From Amanita rubescens (taxonomy: Eukaryota; Basidiomycota; Agaricomycetes; Agaricales; Amanitaceae), in NCBI GenBank assembly GCA_015039365.1, contig WION01000333.1, forward strand, positions 1 through 57,025: a stretch of 57,025 nucleotides of DNA. Reading direction: 5' to 3'. The position numbers were made by a program, and so were the translations under genes. Below are positions 33,361 to 46,800 of the stretch, piece after piece. The stretch's first letter is position 1. Every line of letters begins with the position of its first letter. Below the pieces are notes generated by a model. It saw only the letters and a program-made list of their open reading frames with translations, did no database searches and was not told the DNA's origin.

Positions 33361-35832
33361 TTATCGGCGATTTGTCTTGCCCATCTTTCGTTTTCCAGCG
33401 AACAAATGTTTTGGCTGCGTGTAATACGTAAGTCGTGTAACTAATACTGCAATATCACAAAGTAAACGTACCATTTTCGTTCTAATAGTCCGGTCACCCT
33501 CACCAGCCTTTGCAAGCCGATTTCGTGGACGCTGGCTAAAGTTGCGAAGCTTATTGGCCTTGTCCGCTTGCTACAAATGAAAAATCAATGTCAGCATCTA
33601 CGAGAGAGAAAAAAAGGACACATACATTCGCATCTTTCAAACCAGCCAAATTCCTGTTACTCCGAGGCGCCCTCCTATCCGTGACCGCAACCGCACCACT
33701 CTCGGTTCTCGTCCTTTTCCTTGGCACATTTTCATCCTCATCAACATCCATTTCGCCCTCATCCTCCCAGTTTTCGTCATCCTCGTAATCCATCTCTGTA
33801 TCTTCTTCCTCTGTATCTTCCTCTTCCACCTCACCTCTCTTCCGCTTAGCAAGCTGTTGCCTGTCTATTTCTATCCTTGCCAGCGCACGCGCACGTTTCT
33901 CTATTATGCTCGGGTCCAAACCCGCTTTCGTCAGCTCCTCCGACATCTCAGTCAACGTCCGCAGGCCCGCCGTACGTGGTAGACGAGCCTTGTTCTTCAT
34001 AGCCTTCTTCATGGCCTGAGACTTAATTTTACCCTCGAGAGCTTTTTTGACTTCTCTTGCTTCAGCCTCATCAAACGATCCATACTGCAGACACATCAGC
34101 AATGAAGCAAGACGGAGGTATCACGACACTTACCATCGCTTCGTCTTCGCTCTCGTAATAACCTTCAGCCTCTAGACGCTCCTCTTCACGCTCAAGGGCT
34201 TCAAGCTTCTCGGCAATATCAGGATCAATAAAGTCCGCAATATTCTTTCCATCCATAATTTCAGGTATAGTGTCCTGCTTCCATTCAGGGTTTTTAAGGA
34301 TATAATCCTCTGTATAGTCATGTCAATATGAGATTCGATACACGAAATGATATATCATACCTTTGAGGTTAATATTGAAAACGCCAGCACCGCCTTCCTC
34401 CGCCTCCCTGTCTCTCAATAGTCTTCTCCTATCAGGATCGGTCTTGTCATGCTTCTTTCTGTCTTTCACTACCTCCGGAATGAACGGCGGCCGCTCGACT
34501 TCGTCTCTCGCCTTTGGCTGTGCAACATGTATCCGGTTGATGATCGAATTGACCTTGTTTCCTTTCATCTTGGATTCAATTCTATGAGCAAGCAGGGCAT
34601 CGCAAGCAGCTGTTTTGAGCTCCATTACACCCTCGTCGGAGTGACATGACACCTCAACTAGCTTGACGGTGGGATCCGAGGTGAAGATGTCGTTGACAAT
34701 GGCTTGGGTTTCAGAGGGCAGTTCAGACAGACGCATAACGTCGATTTTGTTTGTCACAAGTAGTGTCGGTTTGTTGGCGAAGAGAGGTTTGATGGAATGG
34801 AATAGTTTACACTAGAGTTGCGATGAGCATATATGCTGTTACCCGTCAAGAGGCGTGCATACCTGAGCTTCAACAGTATATCCACACTGCTCACTAAGAT
34901 CCATAAAATACAAGACAGCAGATTTCAGATGGGCCAATGCAGTAACACTCTGCATCTCAATGGTATTCATCTCCTCGAGCGCGTGATCCAAAATTCCTGG
35001 TGTATCTATCACTTGCCAGCGCAGGTACTTGTAGTCCATATGCCCGACGAAAAGCGATTTAGTCGTGAATGCATATGGTTGGACGTCGACATCCGCACGC
35101 GTAACTTTGTTGATGAACGATGATTTTCCAACATTGGGATAACCACAAATAATTAGTGTACGGGTGTTCGGGTCGATTGCGGGTAGACGAGAGATGTGCT
35201 GGCGGACTTGTTCTAGGTAAGCCAGAGGGTCTTTTTGTCGGCGCATAATCGTAGCCATTCTAGTACAGTTCTAAACAAACGGCGTGACGGTTATTGGGGT
35301 ATGTCCACGTACCGACCAAGGGCCGCCTTTTTCAGCTGCTTACACCGATAAAGCGAATCACCAAATTTGAGTAATCGCACATAGTCTTTTGAAACATGAT
35401 CTATCAAATGGCGTGCCGTCCGTAGCTGCCCCAAAGCCAGTTTATAATGGTTTTTGTCATACAAAACGTTCATCAACGACGACAAGAAAGGATGCAAGTC
35501 CTATCATGATCATGATTCAGCATCGGGCGTACAGAAAAGAATAGATACGCATTCACGTCAAGCATCGGAAACTCGGTCAAAATAGCTTCTAGCTTTTCAT
35601 CAAACGCATCTTGTGCAAACTTCACTTTGCGCATATAGAAATTGCGAATTCTGCTGATTTTGAAGTTTTTGTGAATGACCTATCCTCTCATTTCGTTGAT
35701 TAGATGAGTGGTGTGAGTAGAAATTGGGGGACATACGGTGGGTGTTTTGCGCTGTGTCTTGGACAAAACAATGTCCAAGAAGTCCGCAGCGGTTGGTACA
35801 GGCGCAATGGCCTTGAGCCCGCTTGTCGACAT
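33361..35832 (-). CDS. NOG1: Nucleolar GTP-binding protein 1 (60S ribosome assembly GTPase)
   Basis: It is needed for 60S pre-ribosome maturation in the nucleolus. The start at 35832 gives [20 protein letters not shown]. Exons then carry [40 protein letters not shown] and [20 protein letters not shown]. The GTPase domain has the P-loop [10 protein letters not shown] (G1), the switch region with [14 protein letters not shown], the G3 motif DTPG in [11 protein letters not shown], and the G4 motif NKID in [19 protein letters not shown]-type tail follows ([18 protein letters not shown]), then an acidic region ([18 protein letters not shown]) and a basic end ([32 protein letters not shown]). All exons join in frame through about eight short introns, with no defect. 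Its stop lies 146 bp upstream of the adenylate cyclase start on the same strand, so this short gap must hold the cyclase promoter. Confidence 0.95.
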
Positions 35833-38439
35833 GGTGAAGCAGGGATCACTGTATGGGTGTAACTTGCAAAAAGAAAATTATTATTACGAGTTCCCACGCT
35901 AATCTGGTTTCTGCAGACTGCGAAGCTTCGCGCCAAGAAAACAAAAAATTCTTTTGGTCAATGGTCAACCGGTCAACCGCATATGAGCGGCATGCAAGGC
36001 AGCGCATGGACCTATAAGTCCAAAGGTCGAGCCCTCGCCATAAACTGAAGAATAGAGAGATCAAACGCCGATGTCCTCGTCGTCCTTCCTCTATCAGCCT
36101 TACGATGACCGGTCTACTTTCCCTAGACGAACTCCTTCCGGGTTGTATCTGAGATTTCCTCCGCCCACGCCCTACTGACGCACCCGAAGCGAAGGAGGAA
36201 ACATCGCGTTGAACTCTTCAGAAGCGTAATAAAAAACATATGTTTTCAGCTATATACGAGCCTCCTCGTTTTCTCCTTGGATTGCAGTACACCGCATGGT
36301 GCAACAGCTTTTTTCGTGTATTCTGCGTCAGCACCGGAATCAAGGTGCAACGCGGACCTTCCACCTCCTGACCGCGACACCTTCGTCCTTCCTTGGATGC
36401 TGAAGAACAAGCGCTAGCCTCTTTGTCCTCGAGCCACTGGTGACTGAGCGATCGGCATATCCTGGTTAAGAAGACCTGTAATCGCATTGGCGGTATCGGA
36501 ATGTTTAAAGATGGGTTACGGATTGCCAACGCAGGATGTGATAGATGTATGTATGCGCGAGGCACCGAAAAAGGCCTTTGCATAATTTTTTCTGGACCGG
36601 CAACGTTGCACACCTTGCGTCATTCTGTCCTCGTCGTTTCGACCCCCTTCATACACTTGACGGATCGTCGCGATTGACCAGTTTATTGGCGTACCGGATC
36701 ACTTAAATTCATAATCTGATGCGCACACGCGATGGCGATCCCACTCGGAGCGAGATCCAAATGTCGATCATGCCACACATGTAGGGGGTATATCCTATGT
36801 GAACAGCGCACCACGCGGACGCAGTACAATCCTGGCGCCTGTAAGGAAAACCCATTGGTCACCGATCACAGCGAGCCTTCAGCATCACCATGTTGATCAC
36901 TGGTCAGGTTTGCTATGACTTCTGAGAATTGAGTATTGATCAGTGGATTCGCTCCCCACATAGCAATACATGAAGTTTCGACCGAGGTGAATTGATCTAG
37001 GAATATTGGTCAGACGCACCTGGAGGGATCGCGTTACATACATTGTTGGTTGAAGTCGATATTGTGCAGAAAAGAAGACACTGGTGAACAAACGCCGCGG
37101 ATGTCAATGCCACGCCGTTTTAAAACATCATTGTATATTCCCAGAGGTGTCAAGCCCTCGATATAATCTACTCCGGGTCGGAGAGCAGATGCTGATACTC
37201 ATCTGATAAATTCCGGTTCGTTAGTCTCTTCTGATCCGAAAGAAGGTCGTATTCGCGTGGGCATACTCCTTTATTCTGGATTTCAGAAACGCCCCTGGTC
37301 AGAACATTCCAAACAGCAAACCATCCTAGAAGCACGGGGCGATAGTCTACTCTACGCACGCTTCCCGACCCTTCAATAGGTATGCGGATGATCACCACGT
37401 TGCTAATCGGGAAATAAAATAAGCAGTTGGACAGGTACGAATTTGTTTTATAGGGGCCGTCAGGGAGACTCCACAAGACATTCAAGCGAAAGCGTCTCGC
37501 ATGGTACAATTGGCACGGAGCGCCCGTAGTAGAAGCTTGATCGGGCCTGAAATGATGCGATGGTGCATAGGCATAATGAAGCCCCAAGAAGCACACAGTA
37601 TGGGGAAGAATTCGCCCCGTTATCGGCATACCCTCCTGATTTAAGCGTAAACAATAACGTCCTCAATGCCCATGGGTGACACGTACTATCCAAGTGGATG
37701 GCAGTGACTGATCGCTTTGTCTTGACACGAGACAACCTCGTTGCTGATGGGAATCTGAAAACAGTCTAAAACCAGACGCGTCAGCAGTTGGAAACTTGTA
37801 GATGGCTAACTCATGGCCGTGAAACAGGTTCTAGGTTGGTCTACGCATTCACCTAGGCTTAAAGCAGAGTCGCCCAGAAGCTTGGCACATAACATAATCT
37901 CGACCGTTGTACAGCGGCTATAAATAAAAAATTAGTATCATGGTGATCATCATGGGATTGTAGAGTTTTAGCTCGAAAGATAGCAAGATGAAAACCCCGT
38001 TGTTTATTCATTTGACATGAATCTTCTAGCGCATAGTAATGACCACGCGACGGGGCTATGCTGTTTGTACCTTCTCGTAAACTGGTCACCAGCCTTGTTC
38101 CTGTTTATGCGCACTCCGGGCCTTGCGGGCGGTCCAATATCGGAGGGTTCACGGCGACTTAAACCTGGTGTTCAACTCATGGTTGATCTCAGGCTGGCTA
38201 GGCTACCGATGAGTGCTTGAAGTCGTTGAGCCCTGACTCTGAGGACTCGGAAAGCTCACCACGCGTGTGAGTCAAAGTCATAAATGGTCTATTTAAAACT
38301 CGTGTCCCAGGGTAGACAGGACTGTCCACATCAGCTCCGTATATGTAGTGACGTGCATGCCTCGGGCGGGATTCTCGCCTCTTTCTCCTATCTATACCAG
38401 ACTGCAGACTTGAATCTGTGCAGCGCTTCTTGATGCCCC
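35833..38439. other. Gene-poor region, no supported gene
   Basis: About 2.6 kb hold only short frames. A plus frame from 36071 (MSSSSFLYQPYDDRSTFPRR) stops after 35 codons. The longest, on the minus strand at 36218-36613 and 37168-37629, show Arg-, Ser- or aromatic-rich text without a motif. No terminal repeats or transposase signatures were seen. It may be a decayed accessory segment. Confidence 0.35.
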
Positions 38440-40147
38440 ATGTCTTTTGATGTGGCAGGCGTGAGCCAATCTCGGTGGGAGCGAGATACGTACCGTGAGT
38501 CTATCATTGCTCGACTGGTGACCTGCTCTGACCTCATTCTGCCGTCTGTTGCAGTGTGCTGCGCTGTATTAATAGTTTACGAGTATCGTAAGCCTATCCG
38601 ATATTTTTCCGACTGGACCTGATGGGTTCCGAAAGTCCTGCAGCTCGATTCTGAGGTAAGAAAGCAGTTAGTCCAGCGTTCATTCTTAACCTAACGTCAT
38701 CAAGGTGAAATATTTTTGGGTGCGTGTTGCGGGCTTCACGGACATAATTCCTGGTGTGAATCGCTTCCGATAGGAAAGACGATGGTCACCAGCAAAAGTT
38801 CTATTTCTATGGGTATAAATTTCCATATGTTTATGGTCGCAAGATGCTTATTGCCACGTGTACTCGTAGAGTCGGTATTATGGCCTAATTTTCAACATGC
38901 GAGTGACGTTTGCTGTCGAAGTTTCATAGTCCTAACATGCACCGTGACAGTTCAAACGCCGCAGGTACGACAGCTGTACCCATCATAGCATGATTCTGAC
39001 AAGCAAGTAGTATTTGTACAGAAACAACCGTCTTTTGATGTAAGTCTTCTTATCGACGTTGATCTCCTTTATACTGATGACTTGAGGTGCTCCAGCTGTG
39101 CGGATTTATCCTCTCATTGATCGATAATTGAACACTGACATGGCCTTTTCCACAGGTGTATGTTTGCAAGTGGTAATATTAGTGTCGCAAGCTCAATAAA
39201 AGTCAGGTTTACGTTTCTTCCACTGGCAAAACATTGGAGCGAGCGTACAGATCATCACGACACAATGTACGTCTCCATGTACAAACTTTACATGAACGTT
39301 GATTTATCACCGAGCCTTCAGTAATCCTTGAGCTACGCATATGGGCCATGTACGGCAACTCGTGGAAGATGCTTGTGCTTCTGGTGAGTAGACCGAAATT
39401 ACGTCTCGATCAAGTCTAAGATTGGGGACAAGTTGCTTTTGATAGCTGGCGAGGCAGTTGCTTTGGGAATCATATTTGGTATACCGAGAACAGACCTAGT
39501 AGGTGCGTGCGACGATAATAGAGGTCCATGACCAGTCGACCTCACGCTGCGACCAATCGTAGCGACCAATCATCCTTTGAACGGAGTATACATCTGCGCA
39601 GACGGTGATCCTACAAATGGCAAACATTGGGAAACTTACTTTTGGTTAGCGAGTCTGATGGTCGATCTTGTCCTGTTCTGCTTAGCACTGTGGAAAGCTT
39701 GGGAACATCGCTCCAACCCACCCAGTCGCTTGATGAAGGAGGTCGTGTTACAATCTGTATTATACTTTCTCGCGTGAGTCTTCCTTTTTTCCCAGCACCA
39801 ATCTAGGACTCATGTTTTTTTAAAGTATATTCTGGATATGTATTGCCAACATGGTCATTTGGTTCGTGAACAGGGTACAGAAACATCATCTCTACTCGTA
39901 TCAACCCTATCATGTTAACTACTCGCTGTACTAGATCACGCTCAACGAGCTCGGCACCGCATTTTCCTTTGTGATACCCAGTATACTCGCCAATAGACTT
40001 CTCATTTCGTGCCGGCGTAACAACGAACCAGAAAACGTCTTGACCACCTTTTCCAGCCTTTGGAAATATAAAAGACGGCGTCAGGACACTTTGGGAAATG
40101 TTGAACTTACGACTTTTAATGATATCGGATCCCAGACGATCCCGTGA
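38440..40147 (+). CDS. Seven-helix fungal membrane protein, DUF6533-type
   Basis: A gene of many small exons. The ATG at 38440 leads to SQSRWERDTY. After an intron (GTGAGT...TTGCAG) comes LCCAVLIVYEYL, and after another LQLDSEVKYFWE, RRWSPAKVLFLW. This is the classic DUF6533 start, YEYLLxLDxEVxYFW. Later pieces are ILELRIWAMYGNSWKML, AGEAVALGIIFGIPR, GVYICADGDPTNGKHWETYF, WLASLMVDLVLFCLALWKAW and SRLMKEVVLQSVLYFLA. The last exon, with ITLNELGTAFSFVIPSI, ends at TGA 40145-40147. Family members have about seven helices and are numerous in agaricomycetes; their function is unknown and they are only loosely compared to receptors. The middle exons (38820-39340) are uncertain, so one or two helices could be misread. 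The gene could be intact. Confidence 0.65.
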
Positions 40148-40614
40148 CGACTACTACGCTACTGTGTACCTTAACTTTCACCTCGCCTCCGCTCTTCTGC
40201 TCTTCCGGACGATAGGTATATATGTATATATCCATTCTGTAGGTGTAGACGGCTTCCTAATCATAGGGTATTCTGTTTCTCTGTATATTGAAAACATGTT
40301 GCGCACACAAGGCTTCCGAAACTAAACCGTATCAAAATTTCCATTATAATAAGTCGTATGTAAGATATCAAGGTTCTATCAACAGCTAACTACATTGCTC
40401 TACTCAAGTAGGATATCAACAAGATCAAAGTTATCGTAGTACGTTATTCTCCAAGTTCCGAAAAGTTTACTATACAAAGATGAGCGAATCCTGACGATCA
40501 ACTCTAAATCACAGCAATGTCATAAATAATAAGCATCATAGATATACCGTAGGTGGAGCAAGAATGAGGAAAGAGATAAGAGGGCAAAGGGTAAACGGAT
40601 GGGAAAAGGGTGGC
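40148..40614. other. Intergenic between convergent genes
   Basis: It holds the 3' regions of the DUF6533-type gene (plus) and the aminopeptidase (minus). No coding signal is seen. Confidence 0.4.
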
Positions 40615-43600
40615 TCAGTCCCAATCGATGTCGATACCTGGAGGTCCAGAAGCGAGGCCGATACCCCGCTCTGCTTCGCGTTTCATCCACTTGAGTGCAC
40701 GCTTATCGTCCTTGAGCTGTGCTGCTAGCTTTTCATAGCATCGTTGGTTGTGTTCCTACACGCACGTTGATTAAAAGACTGTATCAATGACGTGTTTTGA
40801 TACGCACCTTGATCCATGCCTTCTCTTCTTTCGTGAGCATGGTATCTTTAACCATACGCGTTTGGATGGGCACGCAGGTGAGACGCTCAAAGCCGTGCCA
40901 TACATCACCATTTGAATGTTTGGTCTAAGAGGGTAAATCAGATAGGCTTCCATACCAGCCACTGATTTACATACCTTTACACGTGTAACTAGAAGGGCTG
41001 ATTCGATACGCATCCCCCATGCACCTGCCTTATCTAGAAACTGCGGTTAGCGATCAAAACTAAACTGATTTCAAACGTCACTGACAGTATCCAGGTTCAT
41101 TGGTCACCACGTGTCCGGGCACCAGGGGAACATGGCTGGAAAAGCCGTGCGGCCCCTCATGGACCGTGAGGAATGATCCAAAGCCGTGGCCGGTTCCATG
41201 CTACGAAGCGGAAATTAAAAATAGCCCAGCCGCCAAGCATTTCGCACTCACCATATAGTTCATGCCATCTTTCCAAAGTGCCTTCCTAGCGAGAACATCA
41301 AGCTGGTAGCCGGATGTTCCTTCCGGGAAGACCGCGGTATCAATAGCTATCTGGAGCACGACATTAAGAGCCCGACGGACCGAAGAGGTTAAGGTACTCA
41401 CATGACCCTGAAGAACCTTCGTATATGCTTCACATTGTTCTGAACTGGGTCGGCCAAAATGGACAGTTCTTGTCGTGTCGCAAGTACCATCTCGGTACTG
41501 TCCACCAGAATCGCTGAAGGATGTTAGTTTGTTGAATGAACAGTACAATAAAGCTTACTTCAAGTATGGACTTTCCCGGTCGATCATTCTTGCTGCGGAT
41601 TTTAATGGTGAATAGTGAGGAAGAGCAGCATTCGGACCGCTTGCAGATAAATTTTCGTAGGCAAGACCCATGAAATTTTTCTTCTTTCTCCTAAACTCGG
41701 TCAGCCGATTAGCGGCCTCCCACTCGGTGATGTCATATCCCTCCTGTAGCTTGCCTTCTAACCAAGCCAGGAATTGAACCTAGTATTATCGTATCGTAAA
41801 AAATAACGTTAATGTGACTTTCAGACTCACGAATGCAGCACCATCCCTAAGATATGCTCTTCTCAGACCGTCAATCTCCACCTTGTTCTTGACGGCCATC
41901 AGATGTTCAACATATGCTGGCGCGATGGTGTAACGTAATTGAGTGATCATCAATGAGATGGCGTAAGAAGTGTGAGGTGGCAGAAGTATCTATTTCACGT
42001 TGCGTAAGAGTTGATATCTCCCTTTGGATATGCTCAACGTACCTTGCCCTCACCCCACTCTCGTTTCCGTAGAAAAGTCCATACATCGATAAACTCACGT
42101 CTGTCAATGCCGACTTCCCGGAGATAGCCAGCCACGGATTCGTCGACCTTGCTGCCGTCCAAAAAAACAACGGCTTGGTCGAGTCCGACATACAGATAAG
42201 CGTGGAACAGTGGATTGTACGGGATGTCTTGCCCACGTAGGTTCAGCACCCAGGCTAATTCCGAGATAAACACATATGGAAGTGACGACCCTGTGAATGA
42301 CTTACCTATGCAGGGTAAAAAGGAAATGAGCGTTCCTATGTGCTTTTGGGCCTGCGTAGGCGGACCTTTCGCGTAAGAGGGTTGTGAAGGACGCTGTTCT
42401 CGGATCCAGTTTCGAATTTTCTCAAGCTTTTGACGTGTATCTTGTCCTGAAATAGACTTTCGATTAACACTAAAACAGCACGCTGGCAAAGAGAGTACCT
42501 GTATACTCTATTTCTTGTTTGAATACGGGCGCTTTGGATTTCGGAGGTTTATTCTTCCAAATGAGATCGACAAGGTTCTGGGGCGGGTAGACCATCTTGG
42601 AATCGAGCGAGCTGATTTTCGCATTGATGACGAGGGATTTCTCGTGAGACAGCATCCGTGCATCGATTCCTATTCTCACTCCTTTGACCCTGCCCTGTGT
42701 AGATCTTAATTTCGCTTCTCGGAAACCCCTATAGAAACTTACCAAAAGCCACTCTATCCAATCCTTCGGCCCGTTAGAAGACCCTGCCTGGACAAGCGTC
42801 CATAGAGGGTCCAATTCGCGTTCAGCTTGACCCCAGTAACGGGCGTCTGTCACTAGATATGCAGCTGACTTGGAAATGATGGTATCTCCAGCTGAACCGG
42901 TGAAACTAAACCGTTTAAATAGTAAATGGATTGTGATTAAGAGAAGTAAGCAAACGTACCCGGAGATAAATTCGCGTCTTTTGTCACTCGCAGCGACATA
43001 CTCAGAACCGTGGGCATCCTCGCTAGGGATAATACTACAACAATGTCATTTTCGAGCACGCCAGAAAAGAATTTCCTGGACTCACTAAAAATCTAATTCG
43101 TGTTTCGCCATCTCGTTACGGAGGGCCTCAAGTCTTTCAGTTGTATCGACTCTTTCTTGCGGTGGGTCCTCATACGACTCTTTGCGCATAAAACCCGAAC
43201 CGACTAAGGTATCAACTGAATCGGATGACAATAAAGGTCGACGAGGCTTAGGCATCGTCGATCCACTTGCACCGCTTTGATAGGTATCTTTGCTACGATG
43301 AGTCGTGTAGGTACGTTGACTGGATTGGGTTCGCTGAGAATCCTGCGTTCTGCGTGATGATTTGCTACTCTGAGTCACCCGGGAATCGGACCTGACGGGG
43401 GGGCTTCTTGCGGGTTGGTATACTGGCAGAGGAGTTTCCGATGGTGACTCCGATCTCTTTAGCAAGTCCAACTCTGCCTCGACCTCTTTCTGTTTTTTTC
43501 CGGCTCCCCATCCATACCCCGTCTTGCCGGATCCATTCGATCTCTTTGTGCCCGTCATGGTGTTGGAGCGCAACAGTTTCGGTTTCCCGTTCTTGTCATG

Positions 43601-43861
43601 ATAGACTTCTGGCAGGGTCGAATGAGCGTCGTCATAATGCTCCGAATCCGAATGAAACTCGAGACTGGCTGCAACTGAGGTGAGTGTGGAGGTAGGTGAA
43701 TATGAAGGTCGTCGGGTGATCTTGTCCATAAAGGTCGTCTTCTCATTTGACCCTTTTTCATTAGTATCCGTGAAACTGGAGCCAGAAAGACGACGAGGCT
43801 GCTTCTTCTTTTTGCCAATGAACGGCAGACAAATAGGCGGCGGAGGTGGAGGAGGTGGCAT
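40615..43861 (-). CDS. Xaa-Pro aminopeptidase (M24B) with long N-terminal extension
   Basis: It removes N-terminal residues before proline. The start at 43861 gives [14 protein letters not shown], then about 230 residues rich in Ser, Thr, Lys and Arg. The true enzyme starts at [19 protein letters not shown] and runs through a GTGAGT intron to [18 protein letters not shown] and [16 protein letters not shown]. Next come [28 protein letters not shown] and [20 protein letters not shown]. The pita-bread fold shows both metal Asp residues in [18 protein letters not shown], the metal His in [20 protein letters not shown], the Glu in VTNEPGY, and the final Glu in [14 protein letters not shown]. The end [10 protein letters not shown] stops at 40615-40617. 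All junctions examined keep the frame. Most relatives are about 600 residues and lack this extension, or have only a targeting peptide. The extension does not look like a mitochondrial presequence; it may anchor or localise the enzyme (inference). Confidence 0.9.
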
Positions 43862-46800
43862 GATGAAAGCGAGCGAAGAGAAGTAAAACTCCGCAACAGC
43901 AGGTAAAGCCGGGATTATAGGGAGCTGTTAAAAGCACACGAGGCCAAAGGGAAGTGCAAAACGCATTATGTGCACGTGTTTGCCGTGAGAATGCTAGAAA
44001 ACGCTCAAAGCCTCCTGCCCCATCTAGCTTCTTCTTGATTTATCTACTCGTGGCCGCCCACCGCCTTCCTTCGCTGGCGGATCACTATTTAGACTTTTTC
44101 TCTCCATCATGTGCTGACTTGCAATGTGCTAGTGGCGTTCTGATTCCATTCCTGGTCTCTCATCCAACCTCAATAAACCTCTCCCGAGCGTCCAAGACTT
44201 GACGCCAGTTGGAAAACTTTCCATCATCAGGCGTATGACGCCTCGCCAGACATCCGATCAAGGAAGAAATCTGATCAAACTTAGTCAAAACCCTTGCTCA
44301 CGGAAATTCACGTCGCGCACGCTCCGATATGCCGTGCCTTCTTTCTCCTGGTGGCCGAGGTACCTGATGACTGAGACTCGAGACATGACCCCGTACTACG
44401 GATCTCGCTCCCGAAGAGATGCAGCACACAGATGACAACGCCGCTGAAAGGCCAGATAGCTCCGAGGTCCTCGCAAAGTTAGTTGCGCTGGTGACTTGAG
44501 AGGATACCATAATGCACCGATGTAACGGTCCACAGGTACCCCTCTTACTTCTATGACCCTAATTTAGTAGTGAAAATGCGCATATAGCGGTCTAAATTTA
44601 CATAAATCATGATGGCGTCGGAAGGTTCCTTCAGCGCATGCGTCGGACGCGGTAATGCATCCGATTATTATTTAAATACTAAACGCCCATACGCCGCCCC
44701 CGCAAAATCGCGCCAACGTGCCACTTCATTAATTCGTTTACCGTCGGTTGTCACTCCAACAATTCAAAAAGTCAGGGTCTGGGGTCGTAGGGGCAATCGC
44801 CTTATCTAACCCAGTGTATTCAGAATTAGCCACGAACCGGCGCTAGAAGGCTCGGCTGATCGCGCGTCCCTAGTCCATGACGGCCTTTCATCTCCAGAGC
44901 GATTACAAGGCTGCCAACAATCCAACTTGAACCACGCTCATTTGGCGTACATACACTGTTTTAATCCATAGCCTAGAAATCTGGGCAGAAGACCAGCGAT
45001 TGTCACAACTGGCACGGGGTATATAAGCATGTCGTTAACGACATCAAACCGTGGTGGAAGAACAGTCGCACGTCTTCGGTTGCAGTTTAACTTTTGACAG
45101 CGTTTAATGGCTATCTAGGACTCGTGGTTCTGAATCTATGCATTGTTCTTCTGTTTGTTTTAATTCTATGCCTCATTCTCCAAGCTTCATTCTTTCCTGT
45201 GTAGACTGATCACTTCCTGACAAATGGTTACGATGGTGCGTACCTCTACACAATGGGTTGGTTTTCCTGACGTCAGATGACAAGTAGTATGATGAGTAAG
45301 TGGGATATTTTGCAATCACTGGGCCAGTGGAAATTTGCTTTCAATAGTCCGTCAGGAGGAAAGGTATAAGCCTACGTATGTTCATGATTTTGCTTACTTT
45401 TTCTACATAGCTCGGTCTACTTAATGCGATCCAAGTGTATAATTTCGATTGCTGGCCTTCAGAAGAATCACGTAATTTCACAGAGTATCGAAAGCCTAGT
45501 GTCTTATCCGTTTGCGCTGTATGTTACGGATGAATTTGGTAGGCGCACCTCCATAATCATTTACGAGGCGACCTACTCATTGGCGCTCGGTGCGTGCCTT
45601 GGAAGCTTGTGAATTTGTTAATATTGAACATGCGACTCACATGAAGCTTTTTAATTGGATTTGGACTAACTTTTACTGCCAGGGGGGCACCTCTCCTAGT
45701 CACGGAGCTTGCATACCCAAGTCAACGTGCCCAGTTGACGTCAATGTACAACCCACTGACTTGTGTTCTGATTATGTATTACGCACAGGTATCCAGGAAG
45801 CATTATGTACGGTTTTTTCGCCCTCGTCATCTAATTGACCAATTGAGCTTCCAGTCTTGCATTGACGGCAAGGGCTACTGCGTAAAAACTTCGGTAACTT
45901 TTGGGACTTTCAATATCCGCAGCAGCTTGGCTTGGGGAATCTTTTCAGCGTTGCAAGCTCTGCGATCCGTCCCACAAGTTCTGCTCATTTGATTCGTACC
46001 GGAATCGCCTCGATGGCAGGTTAATAAAGAAAGGCAAGCTTTTTCCCATCTCCAATACATGAATCAGTTTGAACAGCCTGTTTCGGGGAGGCTCAAACAT
46101 TTATAGCATTGTGGCTTAAACCTTGCGCCAAATCCATTGGTTTCGCAGGGATTAAAGCCGCCCTTGCAAAGGACCGGGGAATCCTTGACTAGTCGAGTTT
46201 GTTCACATCGCGAGGCAATCGCATAAGAACGAGAATCATCCTCGCGCTTGCCATTTTCTCATCCCAATGGTCTGGGAACGATCTAGTATATGATTTACCG
46301 CCCGTTGTTTACTCTTCCCTGTTCACTGAAGCGCAATCACCGTCAGGTCGTACCGTGTGTTGCGCTCAACTCCAGCTTAGTAAGGACAACCCTCTAACTA
46401 ACTTAGACAACGGCAAAGTCCTGAACCTTATTGGAGGTATGTCTATATCAGTATTCGGAAACTTGTTCTAGGCTCATCGGTACCATAACGAGCACGAGCG
46501 CTCGTCTATTAATCGTGCGTACCTCAATTAGCGACAGTTTTTAGAATTATTTGATCAAGAACAGAACGGGTTCTTGAACTTTATCGTCGCTATCGTTGCC
46601 GCTTTGCTGTGCGATCGTATTGGAGACGCCCATTATTCTTGGCGTCGACTATCGGTTGTGTCTTAGAAATTCACAAATTGACCTTCTAAACAATGTGCTG
46701 GGCATGGCTATCTTCTGGATCATTCAAACGGTTTACCTCTCGCTTCACAAATACCTGGAACAGGCCAACCATTACTTAGACTTGAGTGATTGTGTTATTT

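Noticed and set aside
36218..36613. Minus-strand frame of 131 codons next to NOG1
   Set aside because: No motif, no splice partner, and composition unlike the neighbouring genes.
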